From assembly GCA_006247105.1 (NCBI GenBank), contig CM016926.1:1612001-1676000 (forward strand): a stretch of 64,000 nucleotides of DNA, read 5' to 3'. Source of the stretch: Giardia muris (lineage: Eukaryota > Fornicata > Diplomonadida > Hexamitidae). Numbering within the stretch: position 1 is the stretch's first letter; the number at the start of each line of letters is the position of its first letter. This document shows positions 47,161 through 56,720 of the stretch, in pieces. Under the pieces are notes generated by a model. It was not told the DNA's origin. It saw only the letters and a program-made list of their open reading frames with translations, and made no database searches. Position numbers and translations under genes: made by a program.

Positions 47161-50100
47161 CTATTCGGTTAGAGTGTGTGCCATAGCTCTCCGAAGAATC
47201 TTCCAACAGCTCTGCACCTGTCCGATCCCGAAGAGCTGAGACCCGTACCGGGTAGTGTTTCGGCTCGAGCGGGGGCCGATCGGAGGAGGGGTAAGTGCGA
47301 CCAGGCGAGAGCGGAAGCGACGAAGGATGAGGGTCTCCAGCATTCGGAAGGTGAACTCCATCGTGTTGGCAGTCAGGACCGGATAGTGCGTCCGTGCGGA
47401 GAAGTATTGGGAGCCATATTTCTTGATGCAGAAGCGGACAGCTGGCGTCTTCAGGAGGGCGCGTAACGTGCTCGTATGGACGCGGTGCAAGTGTGGGACG
47501 CCAGTCCAGTCGAAGTAGAGCTGGACGCCTCCTGTATCAAAGAGGTCGGTGAGTTTGGATGGATCTATTGTGAGCTCTTCCGATTGTGCTGGTGCTATAG
47601 TGGCAGGAGAGGAGAGTCGTTGCATCAATTGAAACTCCTTATATGTTACCCATTGGTCGCCGGCCATCTCTCGTTTGGCACGAGTCCGAGGACAATGACT
47701 AATCTGTCTCCCGTCGATTCGGACGTGGCGTGGGCCGACTAGGGAGACGGGGGCGGAGCATTGTGGGGTACAAATCTGAGAGTCTTCGCTTTGCTCGGTT
47801 AAGGCGGGTTGAGAGGCATGAACAGCCTTATGTAGTGTGGCATGACGCCGCTTCCGAATACGACGTCGATGAAGGCTTGTCAGCTGGCGTTCTACGGGTG
47901 CTCCACGATAACTTTCAGGTTCTGGTTTGACGGTTGATATGAGAGAAACGTCGGGGGTTGTGAGAGTCGGTAAGCATGCCATTGGTGCATGTACCTGAGT
48001 TTGTGTCATCTTCCGAAGGTATTCTTGGACTTTATGGCCATGTTCTGGTTGACCCTCAACAGAATTGACTCCTTCTTCATCATCTCTTTCCGAATCTACT
48101 GGGCTGACGATTATCAGCTCACTGAGGCATTGGCGATATCTAAGAGCATAAGTCTCGGTGTCTTGATTATCTGTAAATGATAGAAGCGCCTTATCAGCCA
48201 GGAGCTCAAAGTAATCGTCCAACTCATCAAGTGATGCCTCTTGATCTCCATCCCCCGATTCCGAGGCGACATCAAGCTCTCGGATCAGTGAGTCTCGATA
48301 CATGGCGCTCAGTTGTTCTCGCCATTTCTGTTCTTCGGTCAAGACTGGGGTGAGCTTGCTATACGAGCTACGCGTATATTGAAGAGATACGGTAGCAGTC
48401 TGGGAGGTCGGTGGTGCGCGTTGCAAGGTACGTGTCCCAACCAGTCCCGCACTTGGATCAGAGATGGTTTTCTTGTTCAACGTTGTCGGACGCATTTGAT
48501 ACTTCTGCTCTGCCCCCGGAACAAGTAGCTGACCCTTACTCTTGGAGATAAAGCGTCTAGTTTCGTTCAACTGCCGAGTTTCCTCGAGAGATTCCTTCTG
48601 CCTTTTCTGTAAGCCTTCAAGAGCCCTATCTTTTCGATCATCGGGTGTGGCCAGGTTCACGTGCCAAGAAGATCCAGAACAGATATTGAACGACTTGTAT
48701 CGTTGAGAGATGCGCTCAAAGGCGGCAAGGAACTTCGAGGCGAGGGCTTTCGCGGTTGTAATATGTGAGGGTTTCCCAGGGAGTGCTGAGGTTTGATGAC
48801 GATCTCCACTAACATAATTCTGAAGGATATGTGAGATGGTTGCCGGGTCTGTATAGTCCGGCTCCTCTCGCGTGGCAGAAAGGATTGGAAGGTTGATGCT
48901 GAGTTTAAGACGCTCAGTATTGGTAAGCTCGCGGCCGGATGGATGGAATCCTAGGCTTAGTATCTGCTTATTGCTATGTGAATATTCCCGTTCATATTCT
49001 CGGCCTTCTAATAATGCGGAAAGGGGATCTGAGTTCGAACCGAGGTTAGTCGTTCGGAATCGTGAGATGGAGTCCGTCATATCTTTGAGTAAACTTTCCT
49101 TGCTACAGGCCTTAAAGGGGACGGAGGCATCAAACATGAAGATGCTGGTATGCAGCTTCCGAATCGCTTGTGTCTTTTGTGTTTCCATTAACGTATGATA
49201 CTGAGGGATCTGTGGGAGGGCAGATCGATACTGTCGAACTAAGCCCTCTTTAGACCCATTCGAAAGAGGGCCATCCTCCATGGCCGCTACATATAACGCC
49301 TTCTTATCCGCCCGTGACGTTCCAGAACGGCCGTGCGTGTCCTGAGCATACTTCGAGAATGTGACCAGCTTATCATCAAGCGCCTTCACCAAGTCGGTGC
49401 TCAAGGTGTTATGCATCATGTTAGCGATCTTCCGAACGAGAGCCTCATCGATGATATGTAAAGAATAAAGGAACGTCCCGGTTCCGCGGGCCAATGTCGC
49501 AGCGAAGATGACGAGCGCCGTCTCCGCTAGACTATCGCCCATGAATAATGTCGGAAGATCAACGTTGATATGTGCATTAGAAAAGACTCGCGTCACAAGG
49601 CTACTACACAAGGACATATCATTCTCACTACTCGCAGAATAGTTGAATGCAGTATGGGTATGAGCTAATGAGTCTGCAACTGTGCTCGTCGTGAACGCCA
49701 TTGAAGCCTCGGAAAGCGCTTTGGTGGCCGTTTCCTCATCACAGCCATCAAAGATTGTCCCGGTTTGCGTCAAAAAGAGTGTGTAGGGGAGTCTATAGAT
49801 GAAAGACTGTGCCGTCTGTGAGCCTGCTGTCAATGGATCGAGGGCACTGGTGGAGGTTGGAGCTGTTGTTCGGATAGTCCCTATTTCCTTCAATGTCCGA
49901 ACGTGCTCAAAGGGTGTCGTATCAATTATACTGTGGTAGATCGCCCTGTCCTTCTGCTTCCGTTGCATGGACTCCAGTGTCGCCTTCTGACGTAGAAGGT
50001 CCAGCTTGAGCTTCACCGCTTGCTCCTGGAAGCATTGTGAGAGCCGCAAGAAGAAGTTCCCCAGCTCTGGCGAGTGTTGAGTACCGACGTAGACGATCTG

Positions 50101-50646
50101 TTTATATATGAATGGCTTCTGCTCATATGCTTTGGGCTCCCTGGTCCCCGTCGACGAAAGGAGGAAAAGCTCCATGTCTTTCCGTCGGAAGAAGAGAAAC
50201 CTATCCGGACGTAGGCCAAGCTCCCGAAAACGCCTAACAGACCTGGCAGGGCCGGACTCAATTGGCTGATTCAGCCCCTTCCATTTGTGAAAGCCCCCCA
50301 TCAGTAATGCCACCCTACGGATCTGAAAGTACTGCAAGTACCACCATGAAGCGTAGATATGCAAGTTACTTGAGTTCTGGGCGTAGAGGACGATATTCTC
50401 CGTCGAGATGAGGCCCTGCAACCCCGCCCAGCGGCTGAACTCAGCCGTGGTGGGTATGTGGTCTGCTTTCATAAGCGTCTCGGGGGTAGTAATCAATGGG
50501 AGCGAGGCCGGGATGTGCTCTATCGAGAACTCGCCCTGCTCATAGGCGAGAGAGGCATCCGTCGGGTCTCTACAGCAGAAGACGTGGATTCTCCGCCGCT
50601 CGGTCTCGTCGAGCAGCCATTGCTGCGAAACTAGCATGGGGTTCAT
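47161..50646 (-). CDS. rhodanese-fold N-terminal domain fused to a large unknown protein
   Basis: This is a 1161-residue protein. Residues ~1-140 resemble a thiosulfate/mercaptopyruvate sulfurtransferase N-domain: an IHVFCCRDPTDA loop, then PTTAEFSRWAGLQGLIS, ENIVLYAQNSS, SWWYLQYFQIRRVALLMGG and FHKWKGLNQPIESG. The active-loop cysteine is absent (LYAQNSSN), as in the non-catalytic half of tandem rhodaneses. The remaining ~1000 residues are unrecognised, with a coiled segment at about 205-240 and basic disordered stretches. A catalytic second rhodanese domain is not evident. The role may be a protein-binding scaffold (inference). The start codon is 7 bp from the divergent ankyrin-RING gene. 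Confidence 0.7.
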   Translation of the reverse strand: MNPMLVSQQWLLDETERRRIHVFCCRDPTDASLAYEQGEFSIEHIPASLPLITTPETLMKADHIPTTAEFSRWAGLQGLISTENIVLYAQNSSNLHIYASWWYLQYFQIRRVALLMGGFHKWKGLNQPIESGPARSVRRFRELGLRPDRFLFFRRKDMELFLLSSTGTREPKAYEQKPFIYKQIVYVGTQHSPELGNFFLRLSQCFQEQAVKLKLDLLRQKATLESMQRKQKDRAIYHSIIDTTPFEHVRTLKEIGTIRTTAPTSTSALDPLTAGSQTAQSFIYRLPYTLFLTQTGTIFDGCDEETATKALSEASMAFTTSTVADSLAHTHTAFNYSASSENDMSLCSSLVTRVFSNAHINVDLPTLFMGDSLAETALVIFAATLARGTGTFLYSLHIIDEALVRKIANMMHNTLSTDLVKALDDKLVTFSKYAQDTHGRSGTSRADKKALYVAAMEDGPLSNGSKEGLVRQYRSALPQIPQYHTLMETQKTQAIRKLHTSIFMFDASVPFKACSKESLLKDMTDSISRFRTTNLGSNSDPLSALLEGREYEREYSHSNKQILSLGFHPSGRELTNTERLKLSINLPILSATREEPDYTDPATISHILQNYVSGDRHQTSALPGKPSHITTAKALASKFLAAFERISQRYKSFNICSGSSWHVNLATPDDRKDRALEGLQKRQKESLEETRQLNETRRFISKSKGQLLVPGAEQKYQMRPTTLNKKTISDPSAGLVGTRTLQRAPPTSQTATVSLQYTRSSYSKLTPVLTEEQKWREQLSAMYRDSLIRELDVASESGDGDQEASLDELDDYFELLADKALLSFTDNQDTETYALRYRQCLSELIIVSPVDSERDDEEGVNSVEGQPEHGHKVQEYLRKMTQTQVHAPMACLPTLTTPDVSLISTVKPEPESYRGAPVERQLTSLHRRRIRKRRHATLHKAVHASQPALTEQSEDSQICTPQCSAPVSLVGPRHVRIDGRQISHCPRTRAKREMAGDQWVTYKEFQLMQRLSSPATIAPAQSEELTIDPSKLTDLFDTGGVQLYFDWTGVPHLHRVHTSTLRALLKTPAVRFCIKKYGSQYFSARTHYPVLTANTMEFTFRMLETLILRRFRSRLVALTPPPIGPRSSRNTTRYGSQLFGIGQVQSCWKILRRAMAHTLTE

Positions 50647-50653
50647 CTAATTT
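50647..50653. promoter_or_regulatory. 7-bp divergent promoter region
   Basis: Only ctaattt separates the two opposing ATGs (rhodanese-fold gene and ankyrin-RING gene). The AT-rich heptamer is the sole non-coding DNA available to both. Confidence 0.5.
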
Positions 50654-52051
50654 ATGGCGCCCCCGATCGAGTGGTGGTTCTCTGCTGCCCGTGGAGGAGA
50701 CGTCCTGAGCCTTCGCGGCGCCATGGACCGACTCGTTGGGTCGCGGACGGACGAGGGCCAGACCGCCCTCATGATGGCTGCCCGAGCCAATTCTGTCGTG
50801 ACCATGAGAGCACTTGTTGACCGCGAGGCCGGGCTGCAGGATTCTTACGGGCGGACTGCTTTGATGCTAGCCGCTGGTTCTGGTGCGAGCGATGCCGTTA
50901 GACTTCTCGTTTTATCCGAAGCAAGTATTTGTGACAACGCCGGAGATACCGCTCTTGTCTACGCAGCCCGTAAGGGCTTTCGAGATTGTGTGGAGGCGCT
51001 CATTGGTTCAGAGGCTGGCCTGTCGGAGGAAGGACGGCCGACAGCCCTGATGCACGTTGCGTCCTATGGTATGAACGTTGATCAACTATCACATCTCATT
51101 AATAAAGAACGTGGACGGCACGATGACCTTGGGATGACGGCTCTTATGTATGCCGTTTCTGCCGGGCAGCTTGGAATAGCAAAGCTCATAGCACAATATG
51201 AAGTCGGATTAGTTGACCTCCAGTCACGTACGGCACTAATGCATGCCATTCAACGGCGCAAGTACTCTGTTGCAGAATATCTTCTGATGGCCTTCCCTGA
51301 GGCGGAGGCATGCAAACAGGATGCCGAGGGGAAGACAGCCCTGATGTATTTGGCATCTGAAGAGACTGCACCTGAATTCCTTGCAGCGTTGCTCATTCGA
51401 AAGGAGGCTGGGATCCATGATCTGGATGGGAAGACCGCTCTAATGTACGCCTGCCTCTCGAATAATGCCCCCTTGGTTCGTCAACTGAGCAGACGCGAAG
51501 CGGAAAAGCGGACACGCGATGGGAAGACTGCCCTTTGGTATTGCATGTCCGGAGGCAAAGTCTGGCTTTATCCCTATCTTCTCACGGAACTGAACATAGT
51601 CTCACGAAATAACCCTCGTCAGTATCTCATTTCACGTGGAGCATATCTGGTGGACCTAGTCTTCCTTTCCGGACATAAGACCATGGCTATCAAGCTGAAG
51701 GACTGGCTCCTCATCATATTTCGTACCTTCTATGCATCTCCTAAGGATGAGGCGTATGATTTGCTTGAGATAATGATTGACTTCTACTTCACATTCTACC
51801 CTACCAGTTCCATCGATGGGGAGCTATTGCAAATGCTCTTGCACTTCGAGAAGCGTCTTGACATCGTCCTTGGCGTCGACGAGGCCCCTACGTGCAACAT
51901 CTGCCTGGATAATATCGCGTCCATCGTGACTCTCCCCTGTTGTCACTGTGTGACGTGCCGTGACTGTTCGGCGAGCCTCAGGACGCAAGGGAAGGCCTTT
52001 TGCATTGTCTGCAAGGCCCCGACGACAGACTGGATAGATACCGCGGAGTAA
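50654..52051 (+). CDS. ankyrin-RING protein (putative E3 ligase)
   Basis: This is a 465-residue protein. About nine ankyrin repeats lie at 5-305 (TALMMAARANS, TALMLAAGSGA, TALVYAARKGF, TALMYAVSAGQ, TALMYACLSNN). A helical linker runs to about 410. A C-terminal C3HC4 RING starts with CNICLDN and continues with CCHCVTCRDCSASL and CIVCKAP. RING proteins recruit E2 enzymes for ubiquitination, and the ankyrins would select substrates. Stop TAA at 52049 is only 2 bp from the ATG of the next gene. It is the intact counterpart in type of the fragment at 21942. Confidence 0.85.
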   Translation: MAPPIEWWFSAARGGDVLSLRGAMDRLVGSRTDEGQTALMMAARANSVVTMRALVDREAGLQDSYGRTALMLAAGSGASDAVRLLVLSEASICDNAGDTALVYAARKGFRDCVEALIGSEAGLSEEGRPTALMHVASYGMNVDQLSHLINKERGRHDDLGMTALMYAVSAGQLGIAKLIAQYEVGLVDLQSRTALMHAIQRRKYSVAEYLLMAFPEAEACKQDAEGKTALMYLASEETAPEFLAALLIRKEAGIHDLDGKTALMYACLSNNAPLVRQLSRREAEKRTRDGKTALWYCMSGGKVWLYPYLLTELNIVSRNNPRQYLISRGAYLVDLVFLSGHKTMAIKLKDWLLIIFRTFYASPKDEAYDLLEIMIDFYFTFYPTSSIDGELLQMLLHFEKRLDIVLGVDEAPTCNICLDNIASIVTLPCCHCVTCRDCSASLRTQGKAFCIVCKAPTTDWIDTAE

Positions 52052-52052
52052 A
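52047..52052 (+). terminator. poly(A) signal across the ankyrin-RING stop
   Basis: AGTAAA contains the TAA stop and abuts the ATG at 52054. The same 7-8 bases may act as the 3' signal of one gene and the A-rich initiator of the next. Confidence 0.5.
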
Positions 52053-52053
52053 A

Positions 52054-54486
52054 ATGCCAGCGCTTTCCTCCCTCTACATTCGCGGAAGCGGCAACATCAC
52101 CCGCGGGGTCTCCATCTGCCACATCCACGCCCTCCCCAAGCAGAAGAAGGGGGCGCCAGTCAAGACCCCGAGCGTCAGGTTCGAGCGGGCTAAGGCTAAG
52201 GACAATCTCACCGTCTTGATGGAAGGTCGAGACACTTGGACCGGGGAGTTGACGACGTTGGGCTGCTACCGCAACAACGCAGCCTCGATTAAGGCTGCTG
52301 AGGTCGAGGTCGATGTCGGGGTCACCGAGGCCTATAAGCGTGGTCAGTCTCTCACCTTCCTTCTCCCCGTCGTTGTTTCCAAGGATACCATCGTCAATGC
52401 TTGCCTTCCTTACGGCAGTTGCCTCCCCGCATTGCTGCGCAGCTGCAATACCGTGCGGATGACGGTTCTTGGGGTTCTTAATGGGAAGCCAGTTGACCTA
52501 GGGCGATATCTCTATCAGGATACGAAGCGAGAGGGCACGGCACCTCCAGATGTGCATCCAATCTTTAACTTGGCTGGTGAGTTGGACTTTGCGAGCTGTC
52601 TTCACCCAACTGACTTCGAGAACTTCAAGAGGCATCGGAACAGCATTACCGCCTTCGCTGAGAAGGAGAAGAATCTGAATACCGCGATTCAGGAGATGGC
52701 GAACCTTTCGCTTGTCATCGTCACATATTCCGCATGGGGGCAGGTTCCTACCGGATTTGGCATTCCGGGGCGCTACGAGACCCTTTATACGTTCGTCATG
52801 CCGATCTTTCGCGACACTGATCAGTATTGGCTGAAGAACATGCGTACTAAGTTCGACCCGTATGACCTCGCGAGCTTCTCGGGGGTCGACGTGAAGGATA
52901 ATATACTAGCCGAACACTTATATCTTGCTCAATACGTACATGCTGGAGGGGTCTTCTACGATAAGAGCTCCGAGCTGAATGCCCCGCTTCATGCCGCGAA
53001 AACGATGGCCCCGAGCGTCCCAGCCGGTGTCTCGGCCACTAGGCAGGCCGGTGTGACGACTCGTGGGGCTCAAACCCAAGAGGACGCTAGACCCTCTGTC
53101 CTTAGCCTTTACCAGCGTGATTATGCCGAGCTCATGTGCGTCCCGAAGAACCGTGTTCGAAAGGGGACCTACGAACCCCGCGGTGTTGCCGACTTCGTCA
53201 TCTACTCGACCTCCGCGATCGCGCCCAAAATCCTCTTCAAATACCTGCACATCAAGGATACGCTGAGCATCTCGCTGATTAGCCTCCCCGCCGCTGTCTA
53301 CTCCAGCCCCGGGCCCGTTCTTGCCGCTCTTGCTTTCACTTTGCACAACCCGAAGACAGTTTGCTGCAATCATATCTCCTATAACGCCCTCGACCTCGTT
53401 GCGGGCGCTCGTGCGCGCTTCATGGCCTTCCACATGCGAGTGGATAGGAACTTCATGGCGAACGCCGACGACATCCCCGAGCCACGGGAGATGGAGTTCG
53501 TCGTCGAGACCCAGTCCGGAGACGTCGTCTGTAGCCTCGACAAGTTTTCGAACGAGTTCGTCGATGAGGTGCGGGATGCACCAGACTTACACGAGGCAGA
53601 TGGTGGTGATGACGCCCCTGCCACACTTGGTCCAGGCACCGCACTTCCAACTGCATACTCCCAAGGGAGTCCACAACCGTATGGAGATTGCGACTCCAAC
53701 CGCTCCCGTGACGAACTACTAGCGTCTGTCGAGGCAAACCTCGCGGCAATAGAACGAGAGAACCAAAGGCTCCGTGGGGAGGTAGCGTCTCTTCAGAAGA
53801 TGGCGGGGATGGATCCCGATTATGCAGACGCCTCGTTGGCGGATAAGTCCTACTTCGAGCTCCAGCCCGCCTCATTGACCCAGATGACGATCGGGAACTC
53901 TGCAACCAAGAACGGACTACTCAATGACATCGAGCGCGATATCCAGGAGCTGATCTCGATATCGCGGCGTCGAAACAATGAGATTGCAGCCCTTTCGACA
54001 CAGGTTGACAACCCGGACAATCCGGACGCGGCCTTACAGGAGTACAGGCGCATTAACCAGGACCTCGAGGAGAAGGTTGACAGGCTCGAGCGAGCACAGC
54101 GAGCGTTACAGACCGAGCTTGATGGGGAGCGACAGGAGAACGAGGAGCTTCAGAGAAGGCTGAAGGATCTACCCGCGGCGGACTCTTCGGGCTCTAAGCC
54201 TGCAGATGAGGCCGCCGTCCAAAAGCTCCGTATTCAATATGAGAACCAGATCCTTCAATTGAAGAAGGAGAACCTGGATAACACGAAGAAGCTTCGTGAT
54301 GAGATCGAGCGCGTCCGTGCCACCCAGGCGACGAAGATGAAGGAGGCGAAGAGGCGCTTCGAGGAGGATCGGGATCGTGAGATCCGTAGGCTCAAGACAC
54401 GCATGGAGGAGGACTTCATGGCGAAGCTCAATGAGATCAAGGACAGAGTCCGCAATGCAATGTCGGCGGCTCAGCATGGAGCGTAG
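52054..54486 (+). CDS. degenerate kinesin-fold coiled-coil protein B
   Basis: This is an 810-residue paralogue of the gene at 44846. Both share a gap-free block over the ruined P-loop (here PVVVSKDTIVNACLP, residues 105-119; there PLIVEGSAFLTVCSP). Both have PIFRDTDQYW/PIFRGGDRFW where kinesins have DLAGSE. Both have PVLAALAF/AVLAALSL where kinesins have the ETLSTLRFA helix. Both end in the same coiled coil: YENQILQL, LRDEIERV, RLKTRMEEDFMAKL and VRNAM. There is no functional ATP site. By analogy with Kar3-Vik1, the two could dimerise with each other or with a real kinesin (inference). The ATG at 52054 is chosen over an upstream frame through the RING gene. Confidence 0.62.
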   Translation: MPALSSLYIRGSGNITRGVSICHIHALPKQKKGAPVKTPSVRFERAKAKDNLTVLMEGRDTWTGELTTLGCYRNNAASIKAAEVEVDVGVTEAYKRGQSLTFLLPVVVSKDTIVNACLPYGSCLPALLRSCNTVRMTVLGVLNGKPVDLGRYLYQDTKREGTAPPDVHPIFNLAGELDFASCLHPTDFENFKRHRNSITAFAEKEKNLNTAIQEMANLSLVIVTYSAWGQVPTGFGIPGRYETLYTFVMPIFRDTDQYWLKNMRTKFDPYDLASFSGVDVKDNILAEHLYLAQYVHAGGVFYDKSSELNAPLHAAKTMAPSVPAGVSATRQAGVTTRGAQTQEDARPSVLSLYQRDYAELMCVPKNRVRKGTYEPRGVADFVIYSTSAIAPKILFKYLHIKDTLSISLISLPAAVYSSPGPVLAALAFTLHNPKTVCCNHISYNALDLVAGARARFMAFHMRVDRNFMANADDIPEPREMEFVVETQSGDVVCSLDKFSNEFVDEVRDAPDLHEADGGDDAPATLGPGTALPTAYSQGSPQPYGDCDSNRSRDELLASVEANLAAIERENQRLRGEVASLQKMAGMDPDYADASLADKSYFELQPASLTQMTIGNSATKNGLLNDIERDIQELISISRRRNNEIAALSTQVDNPDNPDAALQEYRRINQDLEEKVDRLERAQRALQTELDGERQENEELQRRLKDLPAADSSGSKPADEAAVQKLRIQYENQILQLKKENLDNTKKLRDEIERVRATQATKMKEAKRRFEEDRDREIRRLKTRMEEDFMAKLNEIKDRVRNAMSAAQHGA

Positions 54487-54491
54487 TGAAT
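54485..54491 (+). terminator. poly(A) signal at the protein B stop
   Basis: AGTGAAT begins within the TAG stop at 54484-54486 and matches AGTRAAY exactly. Confidence 0.55.
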
Positions 54492-54539
54492 ATGCGTCTT
54501 TCCTTTCTCTTACTTACGGAAACTGAAAAATAGCGTCGG

Positions 54540-56720
54540 ATGGCTCGGTCTCGCAACGTGCGCCCCTCCCAGAACGGCCAGGATGACTATTTTGATAACC
54601 TGAACCTCTGCGACTCGATCGGAATGTTCACGGTCCATCCTCCCATCCCTGGAAGCGTCCGAGAACGACCAGGGAGTAGTGTTCGCACGGTCGGCACCCG
54701 CGATGAGGTCAAGACCCCAGCACGTGCTTCCATTCAGGAGACACCATCCCGAGGCCGTTTGGAGGAACAACTTTGTCAGAAGCTGGTTGAACGGGACAAG
54801 CAAATTGCCACACTGACGGCTGAGAATGAGGAGATGTTGGCGCAGACGACTAGCCTCCAGACTCTTGTCGAAAGCATGCAACATGAACTGGATGACCTAC
54901 GGCAGCAGCTGCGAGCCAAGACACAAGAGCTCGTCGAGGCCAACGCGAACCTTGAACTTGAGCGTATATATAATTCCGAGGCGCAAGAGCGCTATCTTGA
55001 GCTTCAGCAGGATCTGGACTTCGCCCTCACCGAGAACGAGGAGCTTCGAGAGCAATTACAACAGGCAGGCATAATGCCACCGCTTTCAGGGAGTGTCGTC
55101 CGTAGCGGTCAAGGTCGTTCTCCTTGCCACGAGAGCGACGAGGGCGACGGCCTAGACCTCATAGATAGTGCCTCGAAACGTGACACGATACAACACATTC
55201 CTCTTCCGTCGGACCTGGACCGCGATTACCGCCCCTACGATACGTGGGATATGGCCAGTACAACCCAGAACGGAACAGAGAAGTATCTGAAGTCGCTCAG
55301 TATGACGACTCCGACGAGGAAGAAACCCATTCTTGAAATGGCTAGTAGGCCCGGCACAGTTATTGATTCTGCGTTAAATGCCTCTCCCGTTGATGCGAGC
55401 GAGCTAGCGACAAGCGTCATCACCCACTCAACCGTTGATGAGGGGGCCAAACAACCTCTCAAGCCCCTTGAAAACCTGGATGAGGACTCGGAAACCGCAT
55501 CCTATAGTGAGTTCATGTGTTCGCGCGGGGTGCATGGACAAGCCGATGGGTTACACTCTATTCAACGGTCCGAATGCACATTTGATGAGGCCGACGAGGT
55601 TGCCATCGCTCAGCTGAGCGTTTCCATTGATCATAGCAGGAGGGTTGCCGACACACGCATTGAGCGTGCACATAAGGAGCTGGAGCCCGCCAATGACAGT
55701 ATGACGGCTTCCAGCTTCGAGGCGTTCGCCATAGCCGGCCATAAGAGCCAGTCCATCATCCCACAGCTCACTGCTGATAAGGAGCATTCCTCGAAGAGTA
55801 CCCCTGACGTTGGCCCTGGAGTAGAGGCTGGTACGGAAGAACGGCCGGCGGTGACGCGTGTGGAGCCTGGAATCGCGATGGAAATCCCACTAGACGATGA
55901 CCCTCCCGATGCACACTCCCTAGAAAAGAAGAGGCGCCTACTTGAAGCCCAGAAGCAGCGCTTATATGAGCTTCGTGACCGGGCCAAGCAACGCCATGAG
56001 CACGATGAGCATGAGGATTCGGACGTGCGTTCGGCCAGCACATCAAGTGCTCATGTATCACCATGTAATAGAAAGCGATGGGAATCCGCACATGGACGAC
56101 CTGGGGCTGCTGGGACTCCATTGGAGCCGACAGAACTGAAGCGGCGAGCAGAAAGTGCCGTTCGTCGTGTCTCCCGTGTCCCTCTTGCGGAGGCGAGCCC
56201 GCCACGCGAGGGTATGGCGACTGTGTCGAGTGCTCGCCAGGCCACATTCGGTTTACAACAACGAGGAAAGCGGTCGGTCGATGTTCCCGATGAGGAGGTA
56301 GCCGTTCCCTTCCGCCCGAGTCAAATCCTTGACTACCTGCCACCGGCCCAGTTCGATAATTCTCAACTAATCCAGAAGCTTATCACTCAGAATTTACTAC
56401 CGGGGTCGGCCAATTACGAGCGTCGGATGGTGGCTCTTGATGGCGTGGCCAGTGCACGTGGCCAGCTGCTAGTTGTATTACGCGACTCCGAACGCAAGTC
56501 ATACCACTCATGCGTCTTAGTCGATGAAGATACGGGACGCCTCATCAAGGTTGATGGGCCCGACAACATGCCATCGGAGTTGCCCCAGAACATCATCGAG
56601 ACGATGTTCAAGTATGATAGCAGCGCCCGTAGCTTCCAAGCCGTGGATCAGCGCCAACTATCAACTCTGGTAGTGGCGGTGACATTAAGAGTTAAGAGAA
56701 AGAAGGTTACGATGCGATGA
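54540..56720 (+). CDS. CKK-domain coiled-coil protein, CAMSAP/Patronin-like
   Basis: This is a 726-residue protein. A coiled coil at about 75-180 is followed by a long disordered, partly charged region with another helix at about 460-490. Residues ~590-726 resemble the CKK domain of CAMSAP/Patronin: LIQKLITQNLLPG, GQLLVVLRDSERKSYHSCVL, a GPDNMPSELPQNIIETMFKY turn, and SSARSFQAVDQRQLSTL with a basic end (RVKRKK). CKK domains bind between tubulin dimers near microtubule minus ends. The calponin-homology domain of animal CAMSAPs is absent, which is common in protists. It overlaps ICMT tail to tail by 14 bases. Confidence 0.7.
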   Translation: MARSRNVRPSQNGQDDYFDNLNLCDSIGMFTVHPPIPGSVRERPGSSVRTVGTRDEVKTPARASIQETPSRGRLEEQLCQKLVERDKQIATLTAENEEMLAQTTSLQTLVESMQHELDDLRQQLRAKTQELVEANANLELERIYNSEAQERYLELQQDLDFALTENEELREQLQQAGIMPPLSGSVVRSGQGRSPCHESDEGDGLDLIDSASKRDTIQHIPLPSDLDRDYRPYDTWDMASTTQNGTEKYLKSLSMTTPTRKKPILEMASRPGTVIDSALNASPVDASELATSVITHSTVDEGAKQPLKPLENLDEDSETASYSEFMCSRGVHGQADGLHSIQRSECTFDEADEVAIAQLSVSIDHSRRVADTRIERAHKELEPANDSMTASSFEAFAIAGHKSQSIIPQLTADKEHSSKSTPDVGPGVEAGTEERPAVTRVEPGIAMEIPLDDDPPDAHSLEKKRRLLEAQKQRLYELRDRAKQRHEHDEHEDSDVRSASTSSAHVSPCNRKRWESAHGRPGAAGTPLEPTELKRRAESAVRRVSRVPLAEASPPREGMATVSSARQATFGLQQRGKRSVDVPDEEVAVPFRPSQILDYLPPAQFDNSQLIQKLITQNLLPGSANYERRMVALDGVASARGQLLVVLRDSERKSYHSCVLVDEDTGRLIKVDGPDNMPSELPQNIIETMFKYDSSARSFQAVDQRQLSTLVVAVTLRVKRKKVTMR

